Below, piece by piece: positions 1 to 8,387 of a stretch of 64,000 bases of DNA. Position numbers and translations under genes: made by a program. The notes below the pieces were generated by a model. That model ran no database searches. It was not told where the DNA came from and saw nothing but the letters and a program-made list of their open reading frames with translations. The stretch's first letter is position 1, and each line of letters begins with the position of its first letter. Origin of the DNA: Hymenobacter rigui (GTDB lineage Bacteria; Bacteroidota; Bacteroidia; Cytophagales; Hymenobacteraceae); NCBI RefSeq assembly GCF_003944715.1, contig NZ_RWIT01000001.1, positions 868,001-932,000 of the forward strand. The letters run 5' to 3'.

Positions 1-921
1 CTGAACGCCAACATTGACGGTGACCCTGCGCGCGACGGTAATAAGATTGACGACCGGTACCTGCAGCACACCGTGGGCCTAAACATTGCCCTTGGTAAAG
101 CCAAAGACACAGACGGCGACGGTGTATCTGACCGCAAAGACAAGTGCCCCGATACGCCCAGCGGTGTAGCCGTTGACGAAAACGGTTGCCCCCTCGACGG
201 CGACAAAGACGGTGTGCCAGACTACCAGGATCAGTGTCCCACCGAAGCCGGTACCGCTGCCATGCAAGGCTGCCCCGACCGTGACGGTGACGGTGTAGCT
301 GACAAAGATGACCAGTGCCCCGACCAGGCTGGTGTTGCTGCTCTGCGCGGCTGCCCCGATGCCGACGGTGACGGTGTGGCCGACAGCGCCGATAAGTGCC
401 CCGACACCCCCAAAGGCACCCAGGTAGATGCCAACGGCTGCCCGCTGGTAGTGGACGCCGACGGTGACGGTATTCCGGATTCGGCTGACAAATGCCCCGA
501 TACCCCCCGTGGTGCCAAGGTAGATGCCAACGGCTGCCCCATGGAAATTGATCCGGGTGTGCGCAAACTGGAGCAACCCATCCGCTTCGAAACCAACAGC
601 ACCGTTATCAAGCGCACTTCCTACGGCACGCTCGATAAAATGACCAAGGCGCTGAAAGACCACCCTGAGTACAGCCTGCGCGTAATCGGCCACGCCGACT
701 CCCGTGGTACCGACGAGTACAACCAGGGCCTCTCGGAGCGCCGGGCCGGCTCGGTGAAACGCTACTTCACCGGCAAGCAGGTGGACCCCGCCCGCATCGT
801 AACGGAAGGCCGTGGCGAATCGGAGCCCGCTGCTCCAAACACCTCCGCCGCCGGTATGTCGCAGAACCGTCGGGTAGAATTCAAATTTGAATTCTTCATC
901 CCTAATGCTCCCCAGCCCTAA
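1..921 (+). CDS. OmpA-family protein with TSP3 repeats (5' end outside window)
   Basis: The reading frame is open at base 1, so this is the C-terminal 306 residues of a larger outer-membrane protein. It holds about five calcium-binding thrombospondin type 3 repeats (DxDGDGVxDxxDxCP pattern, bases about 106-546). A C-terminal OmpA-like domain follows (about 565-890) with the peptidoglycan-binding signatures HADSRGTDEYN and NRRVEF. The family tethers the outer membrane to peptidoglycan. The missing N-terminus is probably a beta-barrel, because the first visible residues (YLQHTVGLNIALG) read like a last strand. A hairpin terminator follows. Confidence 0.9.
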   Translation: MNANIDGDPARDGNKIDDRYLQHTVGLNIALGKAKDTDGDGVSDRKDKCPDTPSGVAVDENGCPLDGDKDGVPDYQDQCPTEAGTAAMQGCPDRDGDGVADKDDQCPDQAGVAALRGCPDADGDGVADSADKCPDTPKGTQVDANGCPLVVDADGDGIPDSADKCPDTPRGAKVDANGCPMEIDPGVRKLEQPIRFETNSTVIKRTSYGTLDKMTKALKDHPEYSLRVIGHADSRGTDEYNQGLSERRAGSVKRYFTGKQVDPARIVTEGRGESEPAAPNTSAAGMSQNRRVEFKFEFFIPNAPQP

Positions 922-944
922 GCGAGTGGAGTAACCAACCGAAA

Positions 945-977
945 AAAGCGGCGTACCAGTTGGTGCGCCGCTTTTTT
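945..977 (+). terminator. Rho-independent terminator of the OmpA gene
   Basis: GC-rich hairpin AAAGCGGCGTACC / GGTGCGCCGCTTT with a 4-base loop, followed by a run of T, 24 bases after the stop codon. Confidence 0.85.
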
Positions 978-1028
978 TGTAAGCTTGTTTGTCTCATTTC
1001 TCTCCATTCTCTCTCCCCGCAAACCTCT

Positions 1029-1583
1029 ATGAAACTTCGTTCCGCATCCTATCTGCTGGCTGTTGTGCTGTTGCTATTGGCCAGCTGCCGCGCCAGCGGC
1101 CCCGGTACACCCGCCCGCACCGTGGCTGAGTTTTTCAATAAGTATGAAAATCGCTCCGGCTTTAAAGCTACCGATTGGAATGCCGGTCTGGCCACCCGCT
1201 TTATCCTGGGCCGCGTGGCCAAAATCGGGGGTGACAACGATGTGAGCCAGGCCCTCACGTCCATTCGTACGGCTCGTATTCTCACGTTTACCCCCACCTC
1301 CGGCAGTGCCCGCGACCTGGTGGCGGAAGGTCTCAACAAGGAAGTGGATGGCCTGCTGGCAAATGAGCGGTACACGCCCCTGGCTACCGTCAACTCCGAT
1401 ATGCCCAACCAGTTGCGCTACTCCGTGCGGGAGCAGGGCGGCAAAATCACGGAGCTGGTAGCTGTGGGCAAGCAGGAAACTACCGATTCGTTTGTGCTGA
1501 TGGCGGTGTCCGGCAGCTTCACCCGCGAGCAGGTAACGGCCCTGAGCAAAATTCTCCCCAACGTAATCAGCGGCGTAAACTAG
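1029..1583 (+). CDS. DUF4252-like lipoprotein
   Basis: 184 residues from the ATG at 1029; an upstream in-frame start at 960 lies in the preceding terminator and was rejected. The N-terminus is a lipoprotein signal (MKLRSASYLL...LLLLASC). The body (FFNKYENRSGFK... and the C-terminal GGKITELVAVG...SFVLMAVSGSF...LSKIL) resembles the DUF4252 family of small Bacteroidota lipoproteins, whose function is unknown. It stands alone between two terminators, so it is probably monocistronic. Family recognition is from memory of the pattern. Confidence 0.75.
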   Translation: MKLRSASYLLAVVLLLLASCRASGPGTPARTVAEFFNKYENRSGFKATDWNAGLATRFILGRVAKIGGDNDVSQALTSIRTARILTFTPTSGSARDLVAEGLNKEVDGLLANERYTPLATVNSDMPNQLRYSVREQGGKITELVAVGKQETTDSFVLMAVSGSFTREQVTALSKILPNVISGVN

Positions 1584-1607
1584 CTTCGCGCTGCTGCTGA
1601 AACAGGC

Positions 1608-1642
1608 AAAAGGCCGGCTGCGCATAGGCAGCCGGCCTTTTG
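1608..1642. terminator. Bidirectional terminator hairpin
   Basis: AAAGGCCGGCTGC / GCAGCCGGCCTTT hairpin between two convergent genes (ends at 1583 and 1665); a T run follows on the plus strand and an A run precedes it, so it can serve both. Confidence 0.8.
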
Positions 1643-1664
1643 TGTGCCAGGGCAACTAAAGCAG

Positions 1665-3248
1665 CTAAAACTCCAGCACATTCAGGAAGAATACGTCCCG
1701 GCCGGGACCTTTTTCGGGGCGGACGTGCTGGTAGCCCACGGCCACAAACCGGCTGCCGTACCACTCCAGCAGGTGCTCCTGAGAAGTGTCGTTGGTTTTG
1801 TCGGTGGGGTTGGTCGTCTGGAGCGTTACCTGCCAGTCGTTGGGCGTAGTGGCGGCCCGGTCCACTATTTTGTAGTGAAACTCGTCGTCTTTCAGATAGG
1901 CTATGGCGATGCGCTGTTCATCGGGCAGCGGCCGGATACGCACGGTTTCCTGAAGCTGAGAGTGTTCGATTTCTTTCAGAATAAAGGAGTTGTCCCACAA
2001 AAGATTGCCCTGCCGGTCGAAGCCGCAGATGAGGGCGTGGGAGGTACGGAAGCCCTCGGAGCCGCGCCGCGCATTGTAGAAATTATTGTAGCGGGAAGGA
2101 TAGCCGAAGCCATTGTAGCCGCCCAGCCCATAGTTGTAGGGCATGCCCCAGTTGCCATAGCCGTAGCCAGTGTTGTTGTAGCGCGGGTAGTACACTTCCG
2201 ATACCAGTACGAAGCCCTCCGGAGTAGGCAGCATATCATGCATCAGCAGCTGATAATGGTGGCGGAACTGCCGGTCGGAGGCGCGCATCCGCTCACTGCG
2301 CTGCCGCATGCGGGCCACCTTGGCGGGCTTCATGAAATCGAAGAAGTGCTTCAGGTTCAGGAAATCGTAGTAGCGCAGGGAGCGGCGCTGGCCGGTAGGC
2401 GTTACGCCGGCCGTGAGGTCGGAGGCAAACAGCCCCTGGGAATAACGCGAGTCGCGCAGGGTGTAGGTGCCGGCCAGCAGGCGCGCGGCACTGTCGCCGG
2501 GGCTGAGTTGGGCATCCAGTAGCCCTCGTTCACTGCCGGCCTGCACAAACTCGGAGCGCAGCAGCCGTCCATCGTCGCCCAGCTGCTTGAGCTGCAGGCG
2601 CGACTTAAACCCGTTGGACTCGCTCAGAATCAGCTCGGCCCGCTTGGTCACGGAATCGGCCAGAAAAGTAAACCGGGTAGGAAGCGGCTCGAATACCGAG
2701 GGCAGAAACTGGAACTGGGCCGTGTGCAGGTTCAGCAGCAGAATGGTCAGGTGCTGATCCACCACCACTGTCACGAACAGGTTGCCGTCCAGGGCTTTTA
2801 GTTCGTGGATTTCGCGGGCCCGCTTGGTTTTGAACTCCCCGGTTCCCAACTCGCCGGTGCGCGAATCATAGGCCGCTACCCACAGGGTGCCGGGGTCGGT
2901 GCCGCTGAACACAGCGTATACATCAGTGCCTTCGGAGCAGAGCCGCTGAAAGTCATAGCCGCGCGGTACCGGAATATCCACTTTGGCGCGAGGCTGCAGG
3001 GAGTGGTCGAATTTCTGGAAGAAGTATTCCGGTTTGCCGGCGATACGCGGGTCACGCTCCACCAGCACCACTACACTGCTGTCCTCGGCCAGCGGCTGTA
3101 CCTGTACGTCGCTGCTGTAGGTTTCCAGCTCCAACTCCGCACGGTATGCCTGGCGGGGCTCAATATCTGGTTTTATAGGCGGCTTTTTTTGCGCGTACGC
3201 CCCTGCGCCACCCACCAGAAAGCAGAATAAAAGGTACACATATTTCAT
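1665..3248 (-). CDS. Secreted protein of unknown function
   Basis: 527 residues with a clear signal peptide (MKYVYLLFCFLVGGAGAYAQ). No family recognised. The middle (about residues 350-400) has a Gly/Tyr/Asn-rich stretch of GYGYGNW and YNYGLGGYNGFGYP type, which suggests a flexible surface segment. The flanks read like beta-strand-rich extracellular domains with Asp/Gly turns, as in quinoprotein-like or propeller proteins, but no repeat could be fixed. It ends close to the shared terminator at 1608-1642. Confidence 0.75.
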   Translation of the reverse strand: MKYVYLLFCFLVGGAGAYAQKKPPIKPDIEPRQAYRAELELETYSSDVQVQPLAEDSSVVVLVERDPRIAGKPEYFFQKFDHSLQPRAKVDIPVPRGYDFQRLCSEGTDVYAVFSGTDPGTLWVAAYDSRTGELGTGEFKTKRAREIHELKALDGNLFVTVVVDQHLTILLLNLHTAQFQFLPSVFEPLPTRFTFLADSVTKRAELILSESNGFKSRLQLKQLGDDGRLLRSEFVQAGSERGLLDAQLSPGDSAARLLAGTYTLRDSRYSQGLFASDLTAGVTPTGQRRSLRYYDFLNLKHFFDFMKPAKVARMRQRSERMRASDRQFRHHYQLLMHDMLPTPEGFVLVSEVYYPRYNNTGYGYGNWGMPYNYGLGGYNGFGYPSRYNNFYNARRGSEGFRTSHALICGFDRQGNLLWDNSFILKEIEHSQLQETVRIRPLPDEQRIAIAYLKDDEFHYKIVDRAATTPNDWQVTLQTTNPTDKTNDTSQEHLLEWYGSRFVAVGYQHVRPEKGPGRDVFFLNVLEF

Positions 3249-3360
3249 AACTCAAACCAAAAGTGCCAAGGCAGTCAAGGCATTAGGAAGATACTGCGAA
3301 ACTTGCGTATCACCTAATGCCTACGCTATAAAGCAGGATGCCGGAAAGCCGAAAAATGCA

Positions 3361-3393
3361 CACGGCCCGCCCAAATTTTTGGGCGGGCCGTGG
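3361..3393 (-). terminator. Terminator after the EVE-domain gene
   Basis: Perfect 15-base arms CACGGCCCGCCCAAA / TTTGGGCGGGCCGTG around a short T loop, placed 26 bases past the minus-strand stop at 3419. Confidence 0.75.
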
Positions 3394-3418
3394 CACAGAG
3401 TAGTCGGTGAGTAAGCCG

Positions 3419-3826
3419 TTAGCTGCTCAGCTCCAGAATTGTGTCAAACTCCTCGGGGCGCAGCGCCATCACGGAAAGGCGCGACTGACGCAGCAGACCA
3501 ATCTGACTCAGGCGCGCATCCTGCTTGATCTGGGCCAGCGCGACGGGACGGGCCAGGGGCTGCTGCGGAGTGAGATGCACCGCTACCCAGCCGCTCCCGG
3601 CTTCGGCGGTAGCATCGGGGGCGGCCAGGGCAGCTACCTCGGCAATGCCCACCACCTGCTTCTCAGTTACGCTATGGTAGTAGAGCACCAAGTCGCCGGG
3701 CTGCATCTGCTGCAGAAAGTTGCGGGCTTGGAAGTTGCGCACCCCGGTCCAGTCGGTGCCGCCGTCGCGCACGAAAGTCTCCCAGGAGTACGCCGCCGGT
3801 TCTGATTTAACGAGCCAGTAATTCAA
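3419..3826 (-). CDS. EVE domain-containing protein
   Basis: 135 residues. The start is taken as TTG at 3826, because the EVE fold begins right there (NYWLVKSEPAAYSWETF) and upstream codons are unrelated to the family. Family features seen are the N-terminal YWLVKSEP, DWTGVRNFQARNFL and GDLVLYYHS. EVE domains are PUA-like folds that bind modified bases in RNA or DNA; the ligand here is unknown. The length is that of a single-domain EVE protein. It lies just downstream of two small lipoprotein genes on the same strand. Confidence 0.88.
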   Translation of the reverse strand: MNYWLVKSEPAAYSWETFVRDGGTDWTGVRNFQARNFLQQMQPGDLVLYYHSVTEKQVVGIAEVAALAAPDATAEAGSGWVAVHLTPQQPLARPVALAQIKQDARLSQIGLLRQSRLSVMALRPEEFDTILELSS

Positions 3827-3869
3827 TGAAGGAATGAATGGAGAAGTTGAAAAATGCCGGAAAGGATGG

Positions 3870-4262
3870 TTACTGTTTGCGGGCCAGCAGGGTGGTGTCG
3901 TTCTGCACCTGAATGGTGAGCTGATACGGAGGCTCCTCGTTTTGCAGCGTGATGCGGTAGGAGCCGCCTTCTTCCGCCTGCCAGGTGCCGGGTACGTCCA
4001 GCACCTCATCGGCGGGGCCCTGCGTGTGCAGTACAAACTTGCCACCCTGGTCTAGTCGGAAGCCATCAATGCCCATGCCGGGCACTATGTCGGCCGTACC
4101 CTTGAGCCGGTAGGTCAGAAAGCCTTCTTTGGGTTCCGGCTGCTGGTGGGTGTAGTACCAGTCTTTGCCGAAAATAACGGAAGGCGCAGAAGTGCTTTTT
4201 TCGGTTTGGCAGCCGCCTACGCTCAGGGTGGCCAGCAGCCCCGCAAACAAAGAAATACGCAT
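3870..4262 (-). CDS. Small lipoprotein, paralogue of the next gene
   Basis: 130 residues with a lipobox (LLATLSVGGC). The mature part is predicted beta-rich and ends in a strand pattern (YRITLQNEE...YQLTIQVQNDTTLLAR). It aligns by eye with the adjacent gene at 4306-4701: shared spacing of W, GF..D..G.F, G.W.AE and Y.L.I near the end. It may be a lipocalin-like or META-like envelope lipoprotein; function unknown. Confidence 0.75.
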   Translation of the reverse strand: MRISLFAGLLATLSVGGCQTEKSTSAPSVIFGKDWYYTHQQPEPKEGFLTYRLKGTADIVPGMGIDGFRLDQGGKFVLHTQGPADEVLDVPGTWQAEEGGSYRITLQNEEPPYQLTIQVQNDTTLLARKQ

Positions 4263-4305
4263 ACAGTGGGAGTATAAAAGGGGAGAAGAACCGTTACGAC
4301 CGAGT

Positions 4306-4701
4306 TTACAGCTCCACCCGACGCACTTTCAGCACGTCGTTTTCCAGCGACACAATTTCCAGCTTATAGTCAGGGTCCTTCTTATCGTCGAGGCTGATAC
4401 GCAGGGTGTGGTCGTTTTCGGCCGTCCAGCGGCCTTTACGGCCTTCAATGCCGTCGGTGGGGGCAATATCGTACTGCGTGAACAGCCCGTTGTGGTCGAA
4501 GGCAAAGCCGGTGCGGCCCCGGGAGGGCGGAAATGCGTAGGTATTGGGCCGGTATACGCGCACGTCGCCCTGATCTTCTTCGTGGGCGTGCAGCCAGGTC
4601 CGTTCCAGGCTTTTCATCTGGGAGGTAGTTTTGGCATCGGGGTTACAGGTGGCGGCCAGTAGCAGCACGCTCAGGCAGGCCAGCAGGGTGAATAGGCGCA
4701 T
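4306..4701 (-). CDS. Small lipoprotein, paralogue of the previous gene
   Basis: 131 residues from the ATG at 4701 (MRLFTLLACLSVLLLAATC, a lipoprotein signal). A longer in-frame reading to 4893 would run over the promoter and start of polX, so it was rejected. Mature-part motifs GFAFDHNGLFTQYD, GRWTAENDHTLRISL and YKLEIVSLENDVLKV match the order seen in the neighbour at 3870-4262, which points to a tandem duplication. Function unknown. Confidence 0.75.
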   Translation of the reverse strand: MRLFTLLACLSVLLLAATCNPDAKTTSQMKSLERTWLHAHEEDQGDVRVYRPNTYAFPPSRGRTGFAFDHNGLFTQYDIAPTDGIEGRKGRWTAENDHTLRISLDDKKDPDYKLEIVSLENDVLKVRRVEL

Positions 4702-4818
4702 GGTTGTGAAGGTAGAGAGTAGAACGTAGAACGAGGGCAACTGCAAGGTAGTTGTTCGGCGGCAGTTGCCCCACGGTAACAACTGGCCGTAAACTGCACA
4801 CAAGTAATTACCCACCCG

Positions 4819-4826
4819 TACCTTTA
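4819..4826 (+). promoter_or_regulatory. Candidate -7 box of polX
   Basis: TACCTTTA, one mismatch from the Bacteroidota -7 consensus TAnnTTTG, only 7 bases before the ATG at 4834. If used, the transcript would be leaderless or nearly so. No clear -33 element. Confidence 0.4.
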
Positions 4827-4833
4827 CCCTCCT

Positions 4834-6588
4834 ATGGACAACCGCGCCCTCATCCGAGCCTTTCGCCTTACTGCCCAGCTCATGGAGCTGCACGAGGAAA
4901 ATCCGTTTAAAATCAGGACCTATGAGGGCACGGCCAATGCGTTGGAGCAGCTCAGCTCCCCGGTGGCTGATATGGACCGCACCGGTCTGCCCGACCGTGC
5001 CGGCTTGAGCAAAACGGCCGCCGCCAAAGTGGCCGAAATGCTGGATACCGGCTCATTCGAGGAATTGACCAAACTCCTGGCCGCCACTCCGCCCGGCGTG
5101 GTGGAGCTGCTGAGCGTGAAGGGAATCGGGCCGAAGAAAATCCGGAGCCTGTGGAAGGAGCTGGGTATCGAAAGCCCGGCGCAGTTGCGCGAGGCCGCCC
5201 AGCGCGACGAAGTCAGCAAGCTCAAAGGCTTCGGGCAGAAAACCCAGCAGGCCATTCTGGAAGCCCTGGAGTTCACCGACCAAAGCCGGGGCAAGCTGCT
5301 GTATCCGCAGGCGGAGGAGCTGGCCGAAGATCTGGCCAAGCACCTGCGGGCAGCGGCCGGCGTGGAGCAGGCGGCCGTAGCGGGAGAAGTACGCCGCCGC
5401 CTCGAAACCATCGAAACCATTACGCTGGTAGTAGGTACCAGCCAGCCCGCCGCCGCGCAGGCACTGCTCAACGGCCTGGATGGTCTCACCCCCGATCCGC
5501 GCCGGAGCGGACCATTTGCCTGGCGGGGTACGGCTACGGCCTCCGGCGTGAAAGTAGAAGTGCTGCTGACGTCCCCGGCGGAGTACATCAACCAGCTGCT
5601 GCTACATTCCGCCGCCGAGGCTCACCTGGCCGAAGCCCTTAGCGAAGAGCCCCGGGCTGGCCAGCCCGCCACGCTGCGTCACTGGCTGAAACGGGAGCAG
5701 TTTGCCTCCGAGCAGGCTTTGTACGAGCGGGCCGGCCTGCAATACGTGGAGCCCGAGCTGCGCGAAGGTCTGGGCGAGCTGGCGCTGGCCCGCGCCGGCA
5801 AGCTGCCCCAGTTGCTGACGGATGCCGACCTGCGCGGTTCCCTACATAACCACAGCACCTACTCCGACGGCAGCCACAGCCTGCGCGAAATGGCCACGTT
5901 CCTGCGCGACCAGGGCTATGAGTACCTCGGCATCTGTGACCATTCACAGGCGGCGCACTACGCCAACGGCCTCTCGCCGGAGCGCGTGCGCCAGCAGCAG
6001 CGCGAAATCGACGAGCTGAATCAGGAGCTGGCTCCGTTCCGCATTTTCAAAGGAATTGAGTCGGATATCCTTTCGGATGGCTCGCTGGACTACCCGCCGG
6101 CCGTGCTGGAAACCTTTGATTTCATTGTGGCCTCGGTGCACAGCAACCTCAAAATGGATGAGCGCAAAGCCACCACGCGGGTACTGCGGGCCATCGAAAA
6201 CCCCTATACCACCATGCTGGGCCACCCTACTGGCCGCCTGCTGCTGCGCCGCGAGGGGTATCCGCTCAACCACAAAGCCGTCATCGACGCCTGCGCTCAG
6301 CACAACGTCATCATCGAAATCAATGCTAATCCCTGGCGCCTCGACCTGGACTGGCGTTGGGTGCACTATGCACTCGACAAAGGCGTGCAGCTCAGCATCA
6401 ACCCCGATGCCCACCACACCAACGGCTACGCCGATATGCGCTACGGCGTGCTGATGGGCCGCAAAGGGGGCCTCACCGCCGCCATGACGTTCAACGCTAA
6501 GCCGGTAGGGGAGGTGGCGGAGTATTTCGCCCGCCGCAAAGCCACCATCAAGCCCCCGCTTGAGTTTAAGGATTCGCTGTTTGGGTAA
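4834..6588 (+). CDS. PolX/PHP-family protein with degenerate polymerase site
   Basis: 584 residues with the layout of bacterial family X DNA polymerase: helix-hairpin-helix 8-kDa region (1-90), a second HhH (about 90-150, VKGIGPKKIRSLWKELG), palm/thumb (about 160-310) and a C-terminal PHP domain (about 330-575). The PHP metal motifs are intact: HNHSTYSDG, CDHS, GIESDIL, SVHS, GHPTGRLLLRR, EINANPWRLDLDW and NPDAH, so phosphoesterase or 3'-5' exonuclease activity is likely. In the palm, the usual G(S)xRR...ETxGDxD motif reads GEVRRRLETIETIT, with Glu-Thr-Ile-Thr at 194-197 in place of the two catalytic Asp. Polymerase activity is therefore doubtful. Confidence 0.9.
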   Translation: MDNRALIRAFRLTAQLMELHEENPFKIRTYEGTANALEQLSSPVADMDRTGLPDRAGLSKTAAAKVAEMLDTGSFEELTKLLAATPPGVVELLSVKGIGPKKIRSLWKELGIESPAQLREAAQRDEVSKLKGFGQKTQQAILEALEFTDQSRGKLLYPQAEELAEDLAKHLRAAAGVEQAAVAGEVRRRLETIETITLVVGTSQPAAAQALLNGLDGLTPDPRRSGPFAWRGTATASGVKVEVLLTSPAEYINQLLLHSAAEAHLAEALSEEPRAGQPATLRHWLKREQFASEQALYERAGLQYVEPELREGLGELALARAGKLPQLLTDADLRGSLHNHSTYSDGSHSLREMATFLRDQGYEYLGICDHSQAAHYANGLSPERVRQQQREIDELNQELAPFRIFKGIESDILSDGSLDYPPAVLETFDFIVASVHSNLKMDERKATTRVLRAIENPYTTMLGHPTGRLLLRREGYPLNHKAVIDACAQHNVIIEINANPWRLDLDWRWVHYALDKGVQLSINPDAHHTNGYADMRYGVLMGRKGGLTAAMTFNAKPVGEVAEYFARRKATIKPPLEFKDSLFG

Positions 6589-6617
6589 AGGCGACGGGGA
6601 ATGCGGAGTAAACCCCA

Positions 6618-6704
6618 TGTCATACTGAGCGGAGCGAAGGACCTTTTCACGACTAAACCGATTGTCCGGATGTCAGAAGGTCCTTCGCTCCGCTCAGGAT
6701 GACA
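6618..6704. repeat. REP-like inverted repeat
   Basis: 28-base arms (6618-6645 and 6677-6704), one mismatch, core GAGCGGAGCGAAGGACCTT, loop of 31 bases. It belongs to the widespread 'TCATnCTGAGCGnAGCGAAG' class of intergenic palindromes and sits between polX and the GT9 gene, where it could also act as a terminator. Confidence 0.8.
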
Positions 6705-6760
6705 CGGCATCAAGAGGTTCCTCTTCTCCCTTCACCTCCACAACTTCCACCTCCTTTTTC

Positions 6761-7810
6761 ATGAAAATTCTCGTTCTGCGCTTTTCCTCCATCGGGGATA
6801 TTGTGCTGACTACGCCGGTGGTGCGTGGCCTGAAGCGCCAGGTGAAAAATGCGCAGGTGCACTTTGCCACCAAACCGGCTTTCCGAGGTATTCTGGAGGC
6901 CAACCCGTACGTAGATAAGGTGCACTGCCTGAGCGGCACGTTGCAGGAGCTGGTGGCGGAGTTGAAAGCCGAGCAGTTCGATTTTGTGGTGGATCTGCAC
7001 AACAACCTGCGCACTGCTCTCATTAAGGCTCAGTTGGGGGTGAAGTCGCGCAGCTTCGATAAGCTGAACTGGCGTAAGTGGCTGTTGGTAAACCTGAAAG
7101 TAGATACGCTGCCCCGCGTACACATTGTGGAGCGGTACCTGGCCGCGGCGGCTCCGCTGGGAGTGCGTAATGATGGGCAGGGGCTCGATTATTTTATTCC
7201 GCCCGCCGATGAGGTGGATATCCGAGGGGCGCTGCCCCCGGCGTTTCAGCAAGGCTACGTAGCCTTTGCCATCGGGGCCCAGCACGCCACCAAGCGCCTG
7301 CCCGTGGAGCGCATCATTGAGCTGTGCGGCCTGCTTCGGCGGCCCATTGTGCTGCTGGGCGGCCCTACCGACGAAACTACCGGCCACGTGGTAGAGCTGG
7401 CCTTCGACCAGGGCGTGGCTACCTCGCCGCCCGCGCCCGGCCGTATTCCGGACAGCCCGTACTACTTCCCGGAGCCAACCACTCCACCAGCTACCATCAT
7501 CTACAACGCCTGCGGCAAATTCAACCTGAATCAGTCGGCCTCTTTGGTACGCCAGGCCAGTCTGGTGGTCAGCCACGACACGGGCCTGATGCACATTGCG
7601 GCGGCCTTCCGGAAGGAAATCATCAGCGTGTGGGGCAATACGGTGCCGGAGTTTGGCATGTACCCGTACCGCACCGAGTTTCGGGCCCTGGAGGTGAAAG
7701 AGCTGGATTGCCGGCCTTGCTCCAAAATCGGCTACGAAAAATGTCCCAAGGGCCACTTCCGCTGCATGCGCGACATCCGTTTCGATGTGGAACTGCCCCC
7801 GGTTGGATAA
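6761..7810 (+). CDS. Glycosyltransferase family 9 (heptosyltransferase-like)
   Basis: 349 residues from the ATG at 6761; the in-frame extension to 6662 runs through the repeat and was rejected. N-terminal MKILVLRFSSIGDIVLTTPV and the donor-site region SHDTGLMHIAAAFRKEIISVWG are typical of GT9 enzymes that add ADP-heptose or similar sugars to the inner core of lipopolysaccharide on the cytoplasmic side. The Cys-rich end (CRPCSKIGYEKCPKGHFRCM) is also usual for the family. The acceptor cannot be read from the sequence. Confidence 0.9.
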   Translation: MKILVLRFSSIGDIVLTTPVVRGLKRQVKNAQVHFATKPAFRGILEANPYVDKVHCLSGTLQELVAELKAEQFDFVVDLHNNLRTALIKAQLGVKSRSFDKLNWRKWLLVNLKVDTLPRVHIVERYLAAAAPLGVRNDGQGLDYFIPPADEVDIRGALPPAFQQGYVAFAIGAQHATKRLPVERIIELCGLLRRPIVLLGGPTDETTGHVVELAFDQGVATSPPAPGRIPDSPYYFPEPTTPPATIIYNACGKFNLNQSASLVRQASLVVSHDTGLMHIAAAFRKEIISVWGNTVPEFGMYPYRTEFRALEVKELDCRPCSKIGYEKCPKGHFRCMRDIRFDVELPPVG

Positions 7811-7905
7811 GTAAAGCTCAACCACGCCACTAGGCATACGTAAGCAAATAAATCGGCGGCTTTTGCGCTCCGGTATCCGCTTTCCTGCAACCAACCCCAT
7901 CCGCC

Positions 7906-8355
7906 ATGGCCACTTCTGATTCTGCTCCCCAGCCCGTGGTGGTACGGGTTGGCCCCACCGACCTGACCGCCGATATTCACTCCGGCCGGCACACTTGGGT
8001 AGCCGATGAGCCGCTGACGGTGGGGGGCCAAGACCAGGGGCCTACGCCCTACAGTTTGTTGCTCTCCGCCTTAGGTGCCTGCACGGCCATTACCCTGCGC
8101 CTGTACGCCTCGCAGAAGCAGTGGCCGCTGGAAGGCGTGGAGGTGAGCCTGACCCACCAGCGCGTACATCGCACCGACTGTGACCAGTGCGAGCAACCCG
8201 GTACGATGCTAGATGAAATACGTAAAGAACTGCGGCTGCTGGGACCACTGTCGGTGGAGCAGCGGCAGCGGCTGCATAGCATCTCGGAGAAGTGCCCCGT
8301 GCAGAAAACACTGACCGGCGGTGCTCTGCGTATTGTAACGGTAATAGCCGAATAG
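7906..8355 (+). CDS. OsmC family peroxidase-like protein
   Basis: 149 residues. OsmC/Ohr proteins reduce organic hydroperoxides with two cysteines, which are visible here in LGACTAITLRLYA and EKCPVQKTL. The central helix region (LEGVEVSLTHQRVHRTDCDQC) has two additional Cys not needed by the family. The closest type seems to be the YhfA/OsmC-like branch. Followed after 32 bases by the zinc-finger gene at 8388, probably in one transcript. Confidence 0.9.
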   Translation: MATSDSAPQPVVVRVGPTDLTADIHSGRHTWVADEPLTVGGQDQGPTPYSLLLSALGACTAITLRLYASQKQWPLEGVEVSLTHQRVHRTDCDQCEQPGTMLDEIRKELRLLGPLSVEQRQRLHSISEKCPVQKTLTGGALRIVTVIAE

Positions 8356-8387
8356 GTATATTTTCTGCTTGTCAGCAACTTTTGGGT

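Noticed and set aside
1644..2522. 292-residue plus-strand frame
   Set aside because: Antisense to the secreted 527-residue protein, which has a proper signal peptide.
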